The position numbers and the translations under genes were made by a program. From DATHTS01 sp965219305 (GTDB taxonomy: Bacteria > Acidobacteriota > Blastocatellia > Pyrinomonadales > Pyrinomonadaceae), in assembly GCA_965219305.1 (NCBI GenBank), contig OZ244725.1:2418001-2482000 (forward strand): a DNA stretch of 64,000 nt. The letters are read 5' to 3'. The notes under the pieces were generated by a model. That model ran no database searches, was not told where the DNA came from, and was given only the letters and a program-made list of their open reading frames with translations. Numbering within the stretch: the stretch's first letter is position 1; every line of letters starts with the position of its first letter. Shown here one piece after another: positions 8,898 to 16,776 of this stretch.

Positions 8898-9016
8898 GGA
8901 TTTTTCAAATGCTCAAACAAGTCGAGCAAGGAAATTAGTCTAAATAAGTGGCTTAATAATGTCAAATCCGCCGAAACTATATGCCGGAAAATCTTAAAAA
9001 GATTTCGGCAAAGCTA

Positions 9017-9044
9017 TTGACATTTTTTGAACATTGTTTATAAT
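9017..9044 (+). promoter_or_regulatory. consensus sigma70 promoter of the repeat lipoprotein gene
   Basis: TTGACA (9017-9022), a 16-bp spacer and TATAAT (9039-9044) match both consensus hexamers exactly. The predicted start near 9052 leaves a leader of about 150 nt before the ATG at 9205. Confidence 0.75.
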
Positions 9045-9109
9045 GACTTTTTAGTAACCGTTTTGCCTATTTTGGTTACAACTTCCTATAGTCCGTTTGA
9101 TACCTGCCC

Positions 9110-9164
9110 GTGCCGGTTTGAAAGCCGTTTTCGTCCTCCGTAAACGCAACATTCAAACCGGCAC
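9110..9164 (+). promoter_or_regulatory. long hairpin in the lipoprotein mRNA leader
   Basis: GTGCCGGTTTGAA (9110-9122) is perfectly complementary to TTCAAACCGGCAC (9152-9164), giving a 13-bp stem with a 29-nt loop in the predicted 5' leader. It has no U-tract, so it is more likely a structural or regulatory leader element than a terminator. No known riboswitch class was recognised. Confidence 0.6.
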
Positions 9165-9204
9165 AGCCATTTTCAAACAAATTTTATTTTGAGGAATTAT
9201 TGTG

Positions 9205-9657
9205 ATGTTAAAAAAATTATTATTTTTATTATTTTGCATAACGGCGGCGATGATGAGTTTCGCTTGTCAACCGTATCAAGCAGACGATGTTAACGCTGAG
9301 GCTAAGAATGCTATAAATTCGAGCGGCAATGTAGCTATTGATCCGAAGAATATGCCGCGCGGATTTGATAAAGTAAATACTGCGATTGATCCGCAGAATG
9401 TGCCGCCTGAATTTAAAGATACGAATATGTCCATTGACCCGAAAAATTTACCGCCGGGAATAAATCCGAATGCGGGCAAAACTCCGCAGCCTAAAAATAC
9501 TCCGCCGATTCCGGGAATTCCGAGTAAGGAGGAAATGGAAAGACAAATGAAGGAATCATCAAATATGAAAGCCCCGCCGCCGGTTTCTGATTCGGAAGTT
9601 AATGAGAAACAGGAAAAAAGTCCGACGGACAGACCGCGAACCGTTAAAAAACCTTAG
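9205..9657 (+). CDS. lipoprotein with Asp-Pro-Lys-Asn repeats
   Basis: The start is the ATG at 9205, eight bases after GAGGAA (9191-9196); a GTG immediately before it is less likely. The 150-aa product has a lipoprotein signal with lipobox MSFAC, giving lipidated Cys21. The body contains three ~16-residue repeats (AIDPKNMPRGFDKVNT, AIDPQNVPPEFKDTN, SIDPKNLPPGINPN), followed by a Pro/Lys-rich tail likely to be disordered. The protein probably sits on a membrane face. No known domain was recognised. A consensus promoter and a hairpin leader precede it, and a strong bidirectional terminator separates it from recA. Confidence 0.75.
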   Translation: MLKKLLFLLFCITAAMMSFACQPYQADDVNAEAKNAINSSGNVAIDPKNMPRGFDKVNTAIDPQNVPPEFKDTNMSIDPKNLPPGINPNAGKTPQPKNTPPIPGIPSKEEMERQMKESSNMKAPPPVSDSEVNEKQEKSPTDRPRTVKKP

Positions 9658-9681
9658 CAGGAAATTGCGTGAAATATGCTA

Positions 9682-9727
9682 AAAGAATTTGCCGTTAAAT
9701 TTGAAATTTAACGGCAAATTCTTTTTT
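9682..9727. terminator. bidirectional terminator between lipoprotein gene and recA
   Basis: AAGAATTTGCCGTTAAATTT pairs with AAATTTAACGGCAAATTCTT around a tiny loop, with A-run before and T-run after, so it can end transcription from both converging genes. Confidence 0.9.
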
Positions 9728-9742
9728 TGTTTTTTTTACAAT

Positions 9743-10825
9743 TTATTCTTCAGTGTCCTCGGCTTTTTCGGCTTTTTCAGCTTTGTTCGCTTTCTTTTCG
9801 GGCTTCGGTTCTTCTTTGATGAAACCGAGTTTGACCTTTACATCGTATTCGATGCGGTCAAAAAGATCACGATTTTCGCCGATTACGCCTTTGACATTTT
9901 CGCGTCCCTGTCCGAGCCGTTCGTCGCCGTATGAGAACCACGAACCACTTTTGTTGACGACTTCGTGCGTAACTGCGAGATCAAGCAGATCGCCTTCGCG
10001 CGAAATTCCCAAGCCGTACATAATGTCGAACTCGCATTCTTGAAACGGCGGCGCGACTTTGTTTTTCACGACTTTAACGCGCGTTCTGTTGCCGACCATT
10101 TTATCGCCGTCTTTGATCGCGCCGATTCTGCGAATATCTAAACGCAACGAAGCGTAAAATTTCAGAGCCTTTCCGCCCGTCGTCGTTTCCGGCGAACCGA
10201 AAAATACGCCAATCTTTTCGCGTAGTTGGTTAATGAAAATAAAACAGGTTTTCGAACTTGAAACAATTCCCGTCAATTTTCTCAACGCCTGCGACATCAG
10301 ACGCGCCTGCAATCCCGGCAGAGAATCGCCCATATCGCCGTCTAATTCGGCACGCGGCACGAGCGCGGCGACCGAGTCAATCACGATCACGTCAACACTG
10401 TTCGAACGCACGAGAGTTTCGGCAATTTCCAACGCCTGTTCGCCCGAATCGGGCTGCGAAATCAGAAGCTCGTCAACATTTACGCCGAGATTTTCCGCGT
10501 AGATCGGATCCATTGCGTGTTCCGCGTCAATATACGCCGCGATTCCGCCGAGTCTCTGCGCCGACGCGACGACCTGCAAAGCGAGCGTCGTTTTACCCGA
10601 GCTTTCCGGTCCGTAAACTTCGACCACACGACCGCGCGGAAATCCGCCGATGCCGATCGCCGCGTCCAAACTCAAACAACTTGTCGAGATCGCACCGATG
10701 TCGTCAACCACGCGCTCGCCCATTTTCATGATCGAACCTTTTCCAAAACGTTTTTCGATTTGCGATAACGCAGATTCGATAGCTTTTCCTTTATCCATAC
10801 TCATTTTAACCGCCTGTCCAGCCAT
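9743..10825 (-). CDS. recA: recombinase RecA
   Basis: RecA forms filaments on single-stranded DNA, pairs homologous strands and acts as coprotease in SOS-type responses. The 360-aa product has the usual order: N-terminal helix with KALESALSQIEKRFGKGSIM-type sequence, Walker A GPESSGKTT (residues 72-80), the VIDSVAALVPRAELDGDMGD loop L1 region, the FINQLREKIGVFFGSPETTTGG L2 region, and an acidic/lysine-rich C-terminal tail. The ATG at 10825 has AGGAG upstream (10834-10838). A palindrome at 10922-10939, identical in its arms to one at 34127-34144 beside an XRE regulator, lies in its upstream region. Confidence 0.98.
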   Translation of the reverse strand: MAGQAVKMSMDKGKAIESALSQIEKRFGKGSIMKMGERVVDDIGAISTSCLSLDAAIGIGGFPRGRVVEVYGPESSGKTTLALQVVASAQRLGGIAAYIDAEHAMDPIYAENLGVNVDELLISQPDSGEQALEIAETLVRSNSVDVIVIDSVAALVPRAELDGDMGDSLPGLQARLMSQALRKLTGIVSSSKTCFIFINQLREKIGVFFGSPETTTGGKALKFYASLRLDIRRIGAIKDGDKMVGNRTRVKVVKNKVAPPFQECEFDIMYGLGISREGDLLDLAVTHEVVNKSGSWFSYGDERLGQGRENVKGVIGENRDLFDRIEYDVKVKLGFIKEEPKPEKKANKAEKAEKAEDTEE

Positions 10826-10921
10826 TTTATTTGCTCCTTTTTATATTATTTTCTAATAAAATTTTTAACTTTCTCCAAGTCATTTGAAAGTCTAACATAA
10901 ATAAGAGCATTTGTGAAATGA

Positions 10922-10939
10922 TGTTTCACTGATGAAACA
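10922..10939. promoter_or_regulatory. candidate operator TGTTTCA-N4-TGAAACA upstream of recA
   Basis: Perfect 7-bp arms TGTTTCA/TGAAACA surround four bases (CTGA on the plus strand). A second, overlapping inverted pair GTGAAA (10913-10918) / TTTCAC (10924-10929) shares the left half. On the recA strand the palindrome falls between a possible -35 (TTGAAG) and -10 (CATCAT), about 100 bp from the ATG. The same 18-bp pattern occurs between the SWIM-Rad52 and XRE genes. Regulatory role is inferred. Confidence 0.6.
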
Positions 10940-11037
10940 AACTTCAATTAATTTATCTTGTGATTAGAACATTATAACGTCTTCTCGCGCAAGTAGAAAG
11001 CAACTTTCGACATTAAACATTTCAAAATTTTATTCGA

Positions 11038-11769
11038 TTAGGCAAGTTTCTGCGCTAAAATCCACGGCAAAAGTTCTTTTTCGCCGAGCGCGTTCATCCA
11101 GACGTTGTGACCGACATCCGCATATTCCGAGTATTTTACATTGCCGCCGTTTGCCTTGATCGCCGCCGCCAAATTGCGCGATTCGCTGACCTGCACGATT
11201 GTGTCTAATGCGCCGTGAAACAGCCAAGTCGGAGTTTTGCCGATTTTTTCCGCAATCGGCGCGAAACGATTCCCCGAAGTCAGAGGACTTCCGCCGCAGA
11301 TCGAAACGAGCGCGGCAAATTCGTTCGGATAATTTGAAGCAAAATGCAAAACGCCGTAACCGCCCATCGAAACGCCCATCAAATATTTCCGCCGTTCGTC
11401 AATCGCAAACTCATTTTCGACGGCTTCAATTTGCGCGACGACCATCGCGTCCATTTTCGCGTCCGTCCAATAGACGCCGGGACGACACTGCGGCAGTATT
11501 ACGATCGCCGGAATCGTTTTCAGATACTGCTTGATAACCGTACCGAACATTCCCGAAATGTAACCGCCCGCGCCGCGCTCGCGAATGCCGTGCAGAAACA
11601 CAATCAACGGCAGTTTTTCGCCCGCCTTGATCTGCGGCGGCAGATAAAGCTGATAGACATAATTTTCGCCGCCGGTAAAAATGTTCCGGTCAACGATCTC
11701 GCCCTGTTTTCCGCCCGACAAAGACGACGCGAGAAAACCGCCGACAAGTTTTGAAAAATCATTCGCCAT
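11038..11769 (-). CDS. alpha/beta hydrolase, PHB-depolymerase/feruloyl-esterase-like
   Basis: The 243-aa product starting at ATG 11769 (MANDFSKL) is a single-domain serine esterase. Visible features are the oxyanion segment PLIVFLHGIRERG, the nucleophile elbow GVSMGG, the acid-loop region WLFHGALDTIVQVSES with D, and the catalytic His in DVGHNVW. It resembles the predicted peptidase/esterase group that hydrolyses short acyl or feruloyl esters. The longer frame from TTG 11799 is less likely. No signal peptide is evident. It is a monocistronic unit downstream of nothing on its strand. Confidence 0.85.
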   Translation of the reverse strand: MANDFSKLVGGFLASSLSGGKQGEIVDRNIFTGGENYVYQLYLPPQIKAGEKLPLIVFLHGIRERGAGGYISGMFGTVIKQYLKTIPAIVILPQCRPGVYWTDAKMDAMVVAQIEAVENEFAIDERRKYLMGVSMGGYGVLHFASNYPNEFAALVSICGGSPLTSGNRFAPIAEKIGKTPTWLFHGALDTIVQVSESRNLAAAIKANGGNVKYSEYADVGHNVWMNALGEKELLPWILAQKLA

Positions 11770-11862
11770 ACATTTCAAATCTATCGCGCCGATTCTCAAA
11801 TATCCAATGAAGAGATTTTTCCCTCACAGAAAGCGCAGAAAGGTGCGGAAAATTTTAAGATA

Positions 11863-11967
11863 TTTTGCCCACGAATTACACGAATAAACGCGAATAAGAT
11901 TTAGTTAAATTTTAATTTTCTTCGATTCGTCTTCATTCGTGCAAATTCGTATAATTCGTGGGCAAAA
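11863..11967. repeat. palindromic intergenic element of the TTTGCCC(A/G)CGAAT type
   Basis: The arms TTTTGCCCACGAATTACACG and its near complement ending ATAATTCGTGGGCAAAA enclose AT-rich sequence with a second nested palindrome. Relatives lie at 46058-46143, 57980-58050 and 60202-60300. A looser outer palindrome of CGCAGAAAGGTGCGG/CCGCGCCTTTCCGCG words surrounds it (about 11825-12010). Confidence 0.75.
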
Positions 11968-12062
11968 AAATTCTTCTCTTTTTTCCGCGCCTTTCCGCGC
12001 CTTCCGCGGGCAAGTTTTTCTCAACTTGTTCAAAAGATTCTAGTCATCTAAAGTGAATAATT

Positions 12063-12461
12063 ATGAACGACAATCAAGAATTTTTACAAAATCTATACGA
12101 TGCTTTTAACAAACGCGAGATCGAAACGATCATCTCGAAAATGCACCCTCAGGTGAAATGGGCGAACGGTCTCGAAGGCGGTTTCGTTTACGGACGTGAC
12201 GCGGTGCGCGAATACTGGACGAATCAATTCAAACAGATTCAGCCCGAACTCGAACCGTTAAAATTCGAAACCGACGACCAAAACCGCAGCGTCGTCACCG
12301 TTCATCAAATCGTCAAAGATTTAGAAGGCAATGTGCTTGCCGATATGGAAGTCCGCCAAATCTTCACCATCGAAGACGGTTTAATTATTCTCTACGAAAT
12401 CGGCGAAACCGCCACGATCAACGAGACGATTCAAAAGAACAAAGCCGCCTGCGAGCAATGA
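12063..12461 (+). CDS. NTF2-like (SnoaL-type) protein
   Basis: The 132-aa protein has the SnoaL/NTF2-like layout: LYDAFNKREIETIISKMHPQVKWANG at the N-terminus, a GRDAVREYWTNQF helix, and paired beta strands near RSVVTVHQIVKDLEGNVLADMEVRQIFTIEDGLI. Such cone-shaped barrels are either small isomerases/hydrolases or binding proteins; polyketide cyclases and limonene-epoxide hydrolase belong here. No catalytic set is decisive. It lies on its own between a palindromic element and the remains of a brnT-like gene. Confidence 0.8.
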   Translation: MNDNQEFLQNLYDAFNKREIETIISKMHPQVKWANGLEGGFVYGRDAVREYWTNQFKQIQPELEPLKFETDDQNRSVVTVHQIVKDLEGNVLADMEVRQIFTIEDGLIILYEIGETATINETIQKNKAACEQ

Positions 12462-12518
12462 GAGTTTTATCTTCATTAAATTCTATGAAAATAAACTAAA
12501 AACCGTTATATTTTAGTT

Positions 12519-12563
12519 GTGCGGTTTGATTGGGATAAAAACAAAGCGGCAGACAATGCTTGA
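12519..12563 (+). pseudogene. truncated BrnT-like toxin start
   Basis: GTG followed by VRFDWDKNKAADNA and a stop matches the highly conserved opening of BrnT (DUF497) toxins, which normally run on as a ~90-residue ribonuclease. The frame breaks exactly where base composition drops into the AT-rich AlbA_2 region, so an insertion or deletion junction lies near 12560. A TTATAT box precedes it. The match is short and rests on recalled family sequence. Confidence 0.4.
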
Positions 12564-12634
12564 ATTGAAATATAAAATTTAAGTGCTTTATATTCTAAAA
12601 AATAAAGTGTTTCAGTTTATTAAAATTTACGAAG

Positions 12635-13771
12635 ATGGATAAGACTTTATTTGAACAATTACTTTTCCAAGAAGAAAGTGACTCGCTTGACTTTAAGAGG
12701 GATCAATATCCTTTTGATGGTGCGACAGATGATGCAAAAAGTGAGTTACTCAAAGATATTTTGGCTTTTTCTAATTCTTGGAGACGAACTGATGGCTACA
12801 TATTAATTGGTGTGGAAGATGTAAAGGGCGGAAAAGGTAATGTATTTGGAATAGTAGATGATTTGGACGATGCAAGATTGCAACAATTTGTAAATAGTAA
12901 AACTAATAGACCTGTTTCCTTGGCTTACGAATCTGCGGTTTTTGATGGAAGTAGAGTTGGCATAATTATATTAAGACAACAACAAAAACCTATTTATCTC
13001 ACAAAGGATTATGGAAAATTGCGGAGGAATGAAGTTTATATTCGCAGAGGCAGTTCTACGGATATAGCAAAACCAGATGAAGTGGCTTTAATGGGAATTA
13101 ATCCGGTTGAGTCGCAAAAACCAAGTGTTGATTTAGATTTCGCTGATAAAAACTCAAAAGAAAAATTAGGAAAAAATATCAAATTAAATGCTTTGTTACT
13201 TAATTATGATAAATCAAATATCCAAAAATATGGCTCTGGTTACAGCCCTTTTTTACCAATTTCAATACATGAAAACACTAATTACTATCTTGAAAAAGCA
13301 GAATATATCAAACAAGTAGCAATAATTAATAAAATTGGATTTTGGATTAAAAATACAAGTGAAGTTCATTTATCAAATGTTTCATTAAAAATTCAAATTA
13401 AATGTGAACCCCACCTCATTATTAAAGATGAAATTGATTATCCGCGTCATCCATCAAAAGATAAGTATAATCTTGCAACTAACATGAATTTTAAACTAAA
13501 TTCAGTAATCAAAAAGAATAGAATTGATGTTTCTTTTGAAAATATAAAGACAGATCAAAGATGTTTGATTTCTGCCGATTTTGGGGATATTCGACCTAAA
13601 GAGGAAGTTTGGTCTAGCGATTTTTTTTGTATTGGGGCAACCGAGAATTGTGAGTTAAAGATTGAAGGACAAATATTCGCACATAACCTGCCTGAACCAT
13701 TGATGGTTCCATTATCTATTGTTTTCGAGGTTGATGCTGAAGATTTAGACACAGAAAAACTCTACAGTTAA
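12635..13771 (+). CDS. AlbA_2 (Schlafen-like) domain protein
   Basis: The N-terminal ~150 residues form an AlbA_2/Schlafen-type ATP- or nucleic-acid-binding domain: EESDSLDFKRDQYPF, SELLKDILAFSNSWRRTDGYILIGVED, and YGKLRRNEVYIRRGSST. The C-terminal ~220 residues resemble an Ig-like or beta-sandwich region without a recognised family. The gene is clearly AT-rich compared with its neighbours (many AAT, ATA, TTA codons) and stands where a brnT-like gene is cut off, which points to recent acquisition. Such proteins are common in defence islands, but no partner gene adjoins it, so a defence role is speculation. Confidence 0.8.
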   Translation: MDKTLFEQLLFQEESDSLDFKRDQYPFDGATDDAKSELLKDILAFSNSWRRTDGYILIGVEDVKGGKGNVFGIVDDLDDARLQQFVNSKTNRPVSLAYESAVFDGSRVGIIILRQQQKPIYLTKDYGKLRRNEVYIRRGSSTDIAKPDEVALMGINPVESQKPSVDLDFADKNSKEKLGKNIKLNALLLNYDKSNIQKYGSGYSPFLPISIHENTNYYLEKAEYIKQVAIINKIGFWIKNTSEVHLSNVSLKIQIKCEPHLIIKDEIDYPRHPSKDKYNLATNMNFKLNSVIKKNRIDVSFENIKTDQRCLISADFGDIRPKEEVWSSDFFCIGATENCELKIEGQIFAHNLPEPLMVPLSIVFEVDAEDLDTEKLYS

Positions 13772-13871
13772 TTGAGCATGATGAAGCCATTAAGAAATGA
13801 TACAACGCCGAATTGTTAATAAATATTTCTTCCAAAATATTTTCTTCTTAAACCTTTTACATAAATTACAA

Positions 13872-13913
13872 AAATAAAAAAGGTCTCGAAATTTCGAGAC
13901 CTTTTTTATTTTT
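13872..13913. terminator. bidirectional terminator
   Basis: The perfect palindrome GGTCTCGAAATTTCGAGACC is flanked by A- and T-runs. It separates the AlbA_2 gene from the converging icd gene. Confidence 0.9.
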
Positions 13914-13931
13914 AATATAAAGAGCAATATC

Positions 13932-16142
13932 CTAAATCCCATCCACAATCGCATTCAGCGTCTTTGAAGGTCGCATGGCGGCGTAAGTTTTTTCGGTGTC
14001 GGGGTGATAATAGCCGCCGATTTCCTGCGGTTTGCCTTGTGCGGCGATTAGTTCTTCGTTAATTACAGCTTCGTTTTCCTGCATTGCTTTGGCGATTGGC
14101 GCGAATTTTTCAGCCAATTCTGCGTCTGCCGTTTGGTTTGCCAACGCTTCCGCCCAATACATTGCGAGGTAGAAATGCGAACCGCGATTGTCAATTTGTC
14201 CGACTTTGCGTGCCGGAGATTTGTCGGTTGCGAGGAATTTCGCGTTCGCTTCGTCGAGCGCGTCGGCGAGGATTTGCGCTTTTTTGTTGCCCTGCGTGTT
14301 TGCCAGATGTTCGAGGCTCGCTTGTAGGGCGAGAAATTCGCCGAGCGAATCCCAGCGCAGATAACCTTCTTTTTGAAACTGTTCGACGTGCTTCGGCGCA
14401 CTGCCGCCCGCGCCCGTTTCAAACAGACCGCCGCCGTTCATCAAAGGCACGATGGACAGCATTTTCGCCGACGTGCCGAGTTCGAGAATCGGAAACATAT
14501 CGGTCAGATAATCGCGCAGAACATTGCCCGAAACCGAGATCGTGTCTTTGCCTTCACGCGCACGTTTGAGCGTTTCGGTCATTGCGTCTTTGACATCCAT
14601 AATGGAGATATCGAGACCGTTCGTGTCGTGATCTTGCAGATACTTTTCGACCTTTTTGATGATTTCCGAATCGTGCGCTCTCAATTTGTCGAGCCAGAAT
14701 ATCGCGGGCGTGTCGGAAGGTCGCGCGCGGTTGACGGCGAGTTTTACCCAATCCTGAATCGGTGCGTCTTTGGTCTGACACATACGGAAAATGTCGCCGC
14801 TGCTCACGCTTTGTTCTAATAAAACATTGCCGTTTTCGTCTTCGACTTTGACCGTTCCTTCTCCCGAAATCTGAAAAGTCTTGTCGTGCGAGCCGTATTC
14901 CTCGGCTTTCTGCGCCATCAAACCGACGTTCGGAACCGAGCCGAAAGTCTTCGGATCAATCGCGCCGTTGCGCTTCATATCCTGAACAATTGCGTCGTAA
15001 AATCCGGCGTAAGTCCGGTCGGGAATCATCGCCACGGTGTCTTCTTCGTTGCCGTCTGCGTTCCACATTTTCCCGCCGCCGCGAACGAGTGCCGCCATCG
15101 AAGCGTCCACGATCACGTCCGACGAAACGTGAAAATTCGTGATACCTTTGTCCGAATTAACCATCGCTAATTTCGCGCCGTTTTCAATCGTTTTTTCGAT
15201 GTCCGCTTTGATTTCCACTTCTTTCGCGTGTCCCGAAATTTTCTCGAAAAGCGTCGCCAGACCGAAGTTCGGATTAATGTCCAATTCCTTAAAAGTGTCC
15301 GCGTATTTTGCAAAAACGTCTTTGAAATAAGTCTCGACAATCGCGCCGAAAATGATCGGGTCGGAAATCTTCATCATCGTCGCTTTCAGATGCGCCGATA
15401 ATAAAACGTCCTTTTCCTTCGCTTCGGCAATCGCTTTTTCGACAAACGATTTGAGCGCGGCGAGATTCATCACCGACGAATCAATCACTTCGCCCGCTTT
15501 CAAAGGCGCGTAATCTTTCAAAACTTTTTCCTCGCCGCCTTCGCCGTAAAAAACGATGCGGAATTTGCCTTCATCTTCAACGGTCGTCGAATTTTCCGTG
15601 CCGTAAAAATCGCCCGAATCCATATGCGCGACGCTCGTTTTCGAATCCGCGCTCCACGCGCCCATCCGGTGCGGGTTCGTCTTCGCGTAATTTTTCACCG
15701 CTTTCGGCGCGCGGCGGTCGGAATTGCCTTCGCGCAACACGGGATTGACCGCGCTGCCCAACGCCTTCGCGTATTTTTTGTTGATCTCTTTTTCCTCGTC
15801 CGTCTTCGGCTCCGACGGATAATTCGGCAGTTTGTAACCCTGTTTTTGCAACTCGGCAATCGCTTCTTCGAGTTGCGGAACCGACGCGGAAATGTTCGGC
15901 AATTTGATAATATTCGCCTCCGGCTTCGTCGCCAGTTCGCCCAATTCCCCAAGCGCGTCGGGTGTTTTCTGCTCGTCCGTCAAATACTCTGGAAAATTCG
16001 CCAAAATTCTCCCGGCGAGCGAAATATCGGGAACTTCGATCTCAACATCAGCCGCTTTCGCAAAAGCCTTCAAAATCGGCAAAAAAGAATGCGTCGCCAA
16101 CAACGGCGCTTCATCGGTTAAAGTGTAGTAAATTTTTGACAT
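13932..16142 (-). CDS. icd: isocitrate dehydrogenase, NADP-dependent, monomeric type
   Basis: This TCA-cycle enzyme oxidatively decarboxylates isocitrate to 2-oxoglutarate with NADP+. The 736-aa product is the length of the monomeric class (about 740) and is unrelated in sequence to dimeric Icd. Recognisable blocks are KIYYTLTDEAPLLATHSFLPI at the start, PNISASVPQLEEAIAELQ, GSAVNPVLREGNSDRRAP (substrate loop), KTNPHRMGAWSADSKT, and GTSAKMLSIVPLMNGGGLFETGAGGSAPKH. The ATG at 16142 is the obvious start. It is monocistronic between two accessory segments. Confidence 0.97.
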   Translation of the reverse strand: MSKIYYTLTDEAPLLATHSFLPILKAFAKAADVEIEVPDISLAGRILANFPEYLTDEQKTPDALGELGELATKPEANIIKLPNISASVPQLEEAIAELQKQGYKLPNYPSEPKTDEEKEINKKYAKALGSAVNPVLREGNSDRRAPKAVKNYAKTNPHRMGAWSADSKTSVAHMDSGDFYGTENSTTVEDEGKFRIVFYGEGGEEKVLKDYAPLKAGEVIDSSVMNLAALKSFVEKAIAEAKEKDVLLSAHLKATMMKISDPIIFGAIVETYFKDVFAKYADTFKELDINPNFGLATLFEKISGHAKEVEIKADIEKTIENGAKLAMVNSDKGITNFHVSSDVIVDASMAALVRGGGKMWNADGNEEDTVAMIPDRTYAGFYDAIVQDMKRNGAIDPKTFGSVPNVGLMAQKAEEYGSHDKTFQISGEGTVKVEDENGNVLLEQSVSSGDIFRMCQTKDAPIQDWVKLAVNRARPSDTPAIFWLDKLRAHDSEIIKKVEKYLQDHDTNGLDISIMDVKDAMTETLKRAREGKDTISVSGNVLRDYLTDMFPILELGTSAKMLSIVPLMNGGGLFETGAGGSAPKHVEQFQKEGYLRWDSLGEFLALQASLEHLANTQGNKKAQILADALDEANAKFLATDKSPARKVGQIDNRGSHFYLAMYWAEALANQTADAELAEKFAPIAKAMQENEAVINEELIAAQGKPQEIGGYYHPDTEKTYAAMRPSKTLNAIVDGI

Positions 16143-16539
16143 ATTATTGCTTGTTTATATTTTGGATTATTATGTTTATCGAATTAATTCTGCTCGCCAA
16201 ATAACAACCGGCGTTTAAAACACAAATCAATTAAAGACAATAGTTAATTAACGCTATTTTAGTCAACTTTGATTCAGAACGTAAATTGGAAAGAAAAAAA
16301 ATAATTTCACTTCTTTAAAGATTTAATGATTCAGGTTCAGGTGTTACCAAAACCGAAAAATTTTATAATTTTAATGCAAGAAGGATTTTGCATTTTATGT
16401 CGCAACTTTAGATAAAATTGTAGGAATATATTGCTTAGAGTGGTCTTCGCTTAAAAATAGACTTAATTTGTACATTAACTACAAGTAATTATATAAATGA
16501 GTTACGATTGATGTTAAATGGACTAAATGAGAAAAAGAT
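16143..16539. other. AT-rich intergenic stretch with no recognised gene
   Basis: No credible frame, RNA or repeat is seen here. Composition is strongly AT-rich, like the interrupted gene that follows. It must hold the icd promoter (minus strand) and possibly that of the disrupted cassette (plus strand). Confidence 0.6.
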
Positions 16540-16671
16540 TTGAATATAATAAGCTACGACATTGAAATAAAGCGGTCGAAAAAAACAGAGGGAGAAGTCG
16601 CTAAAGTTATCAATAATTGTATCTCTGCACGGGACAAAAACAAAGTTAAAAAGATATTTGAAAATAGATAA

Positions 16672-16723
16672 CGGATGTGTTTTGAGCTAAATTAGCCCTC
16701 AGCATATGAAAAAAACACATCCG
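16672..16723 (+). promoter_or_regulatory. stem-loop at the transposase start inside the IS
   Basis: CGGATGTGTTTT (16672-16683) pairs with AAAACACATCCG (16712-16723); the loop carries an ATG (16706). In other ISs such hairpins block translation from read-through transcripts entering from outside. The same structure is in copies 1 and 3. Confidence 0.55.
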
Positions 16724-16776
16724 AATGCTTTGCAGCATTACGAGCAAATTTACCATTAGATAAGCGTCGCGTCGAG

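Noticed and set aside
16706..16760. Programmed -1 frameshift signal in the IS4 transposase (around CAAATTTACC)
   Set aside because: The direction of the frame change is right, but no canonical X-XXY-YYZ heptamer lies in the leader frame, so I do not annotate a slippery site.
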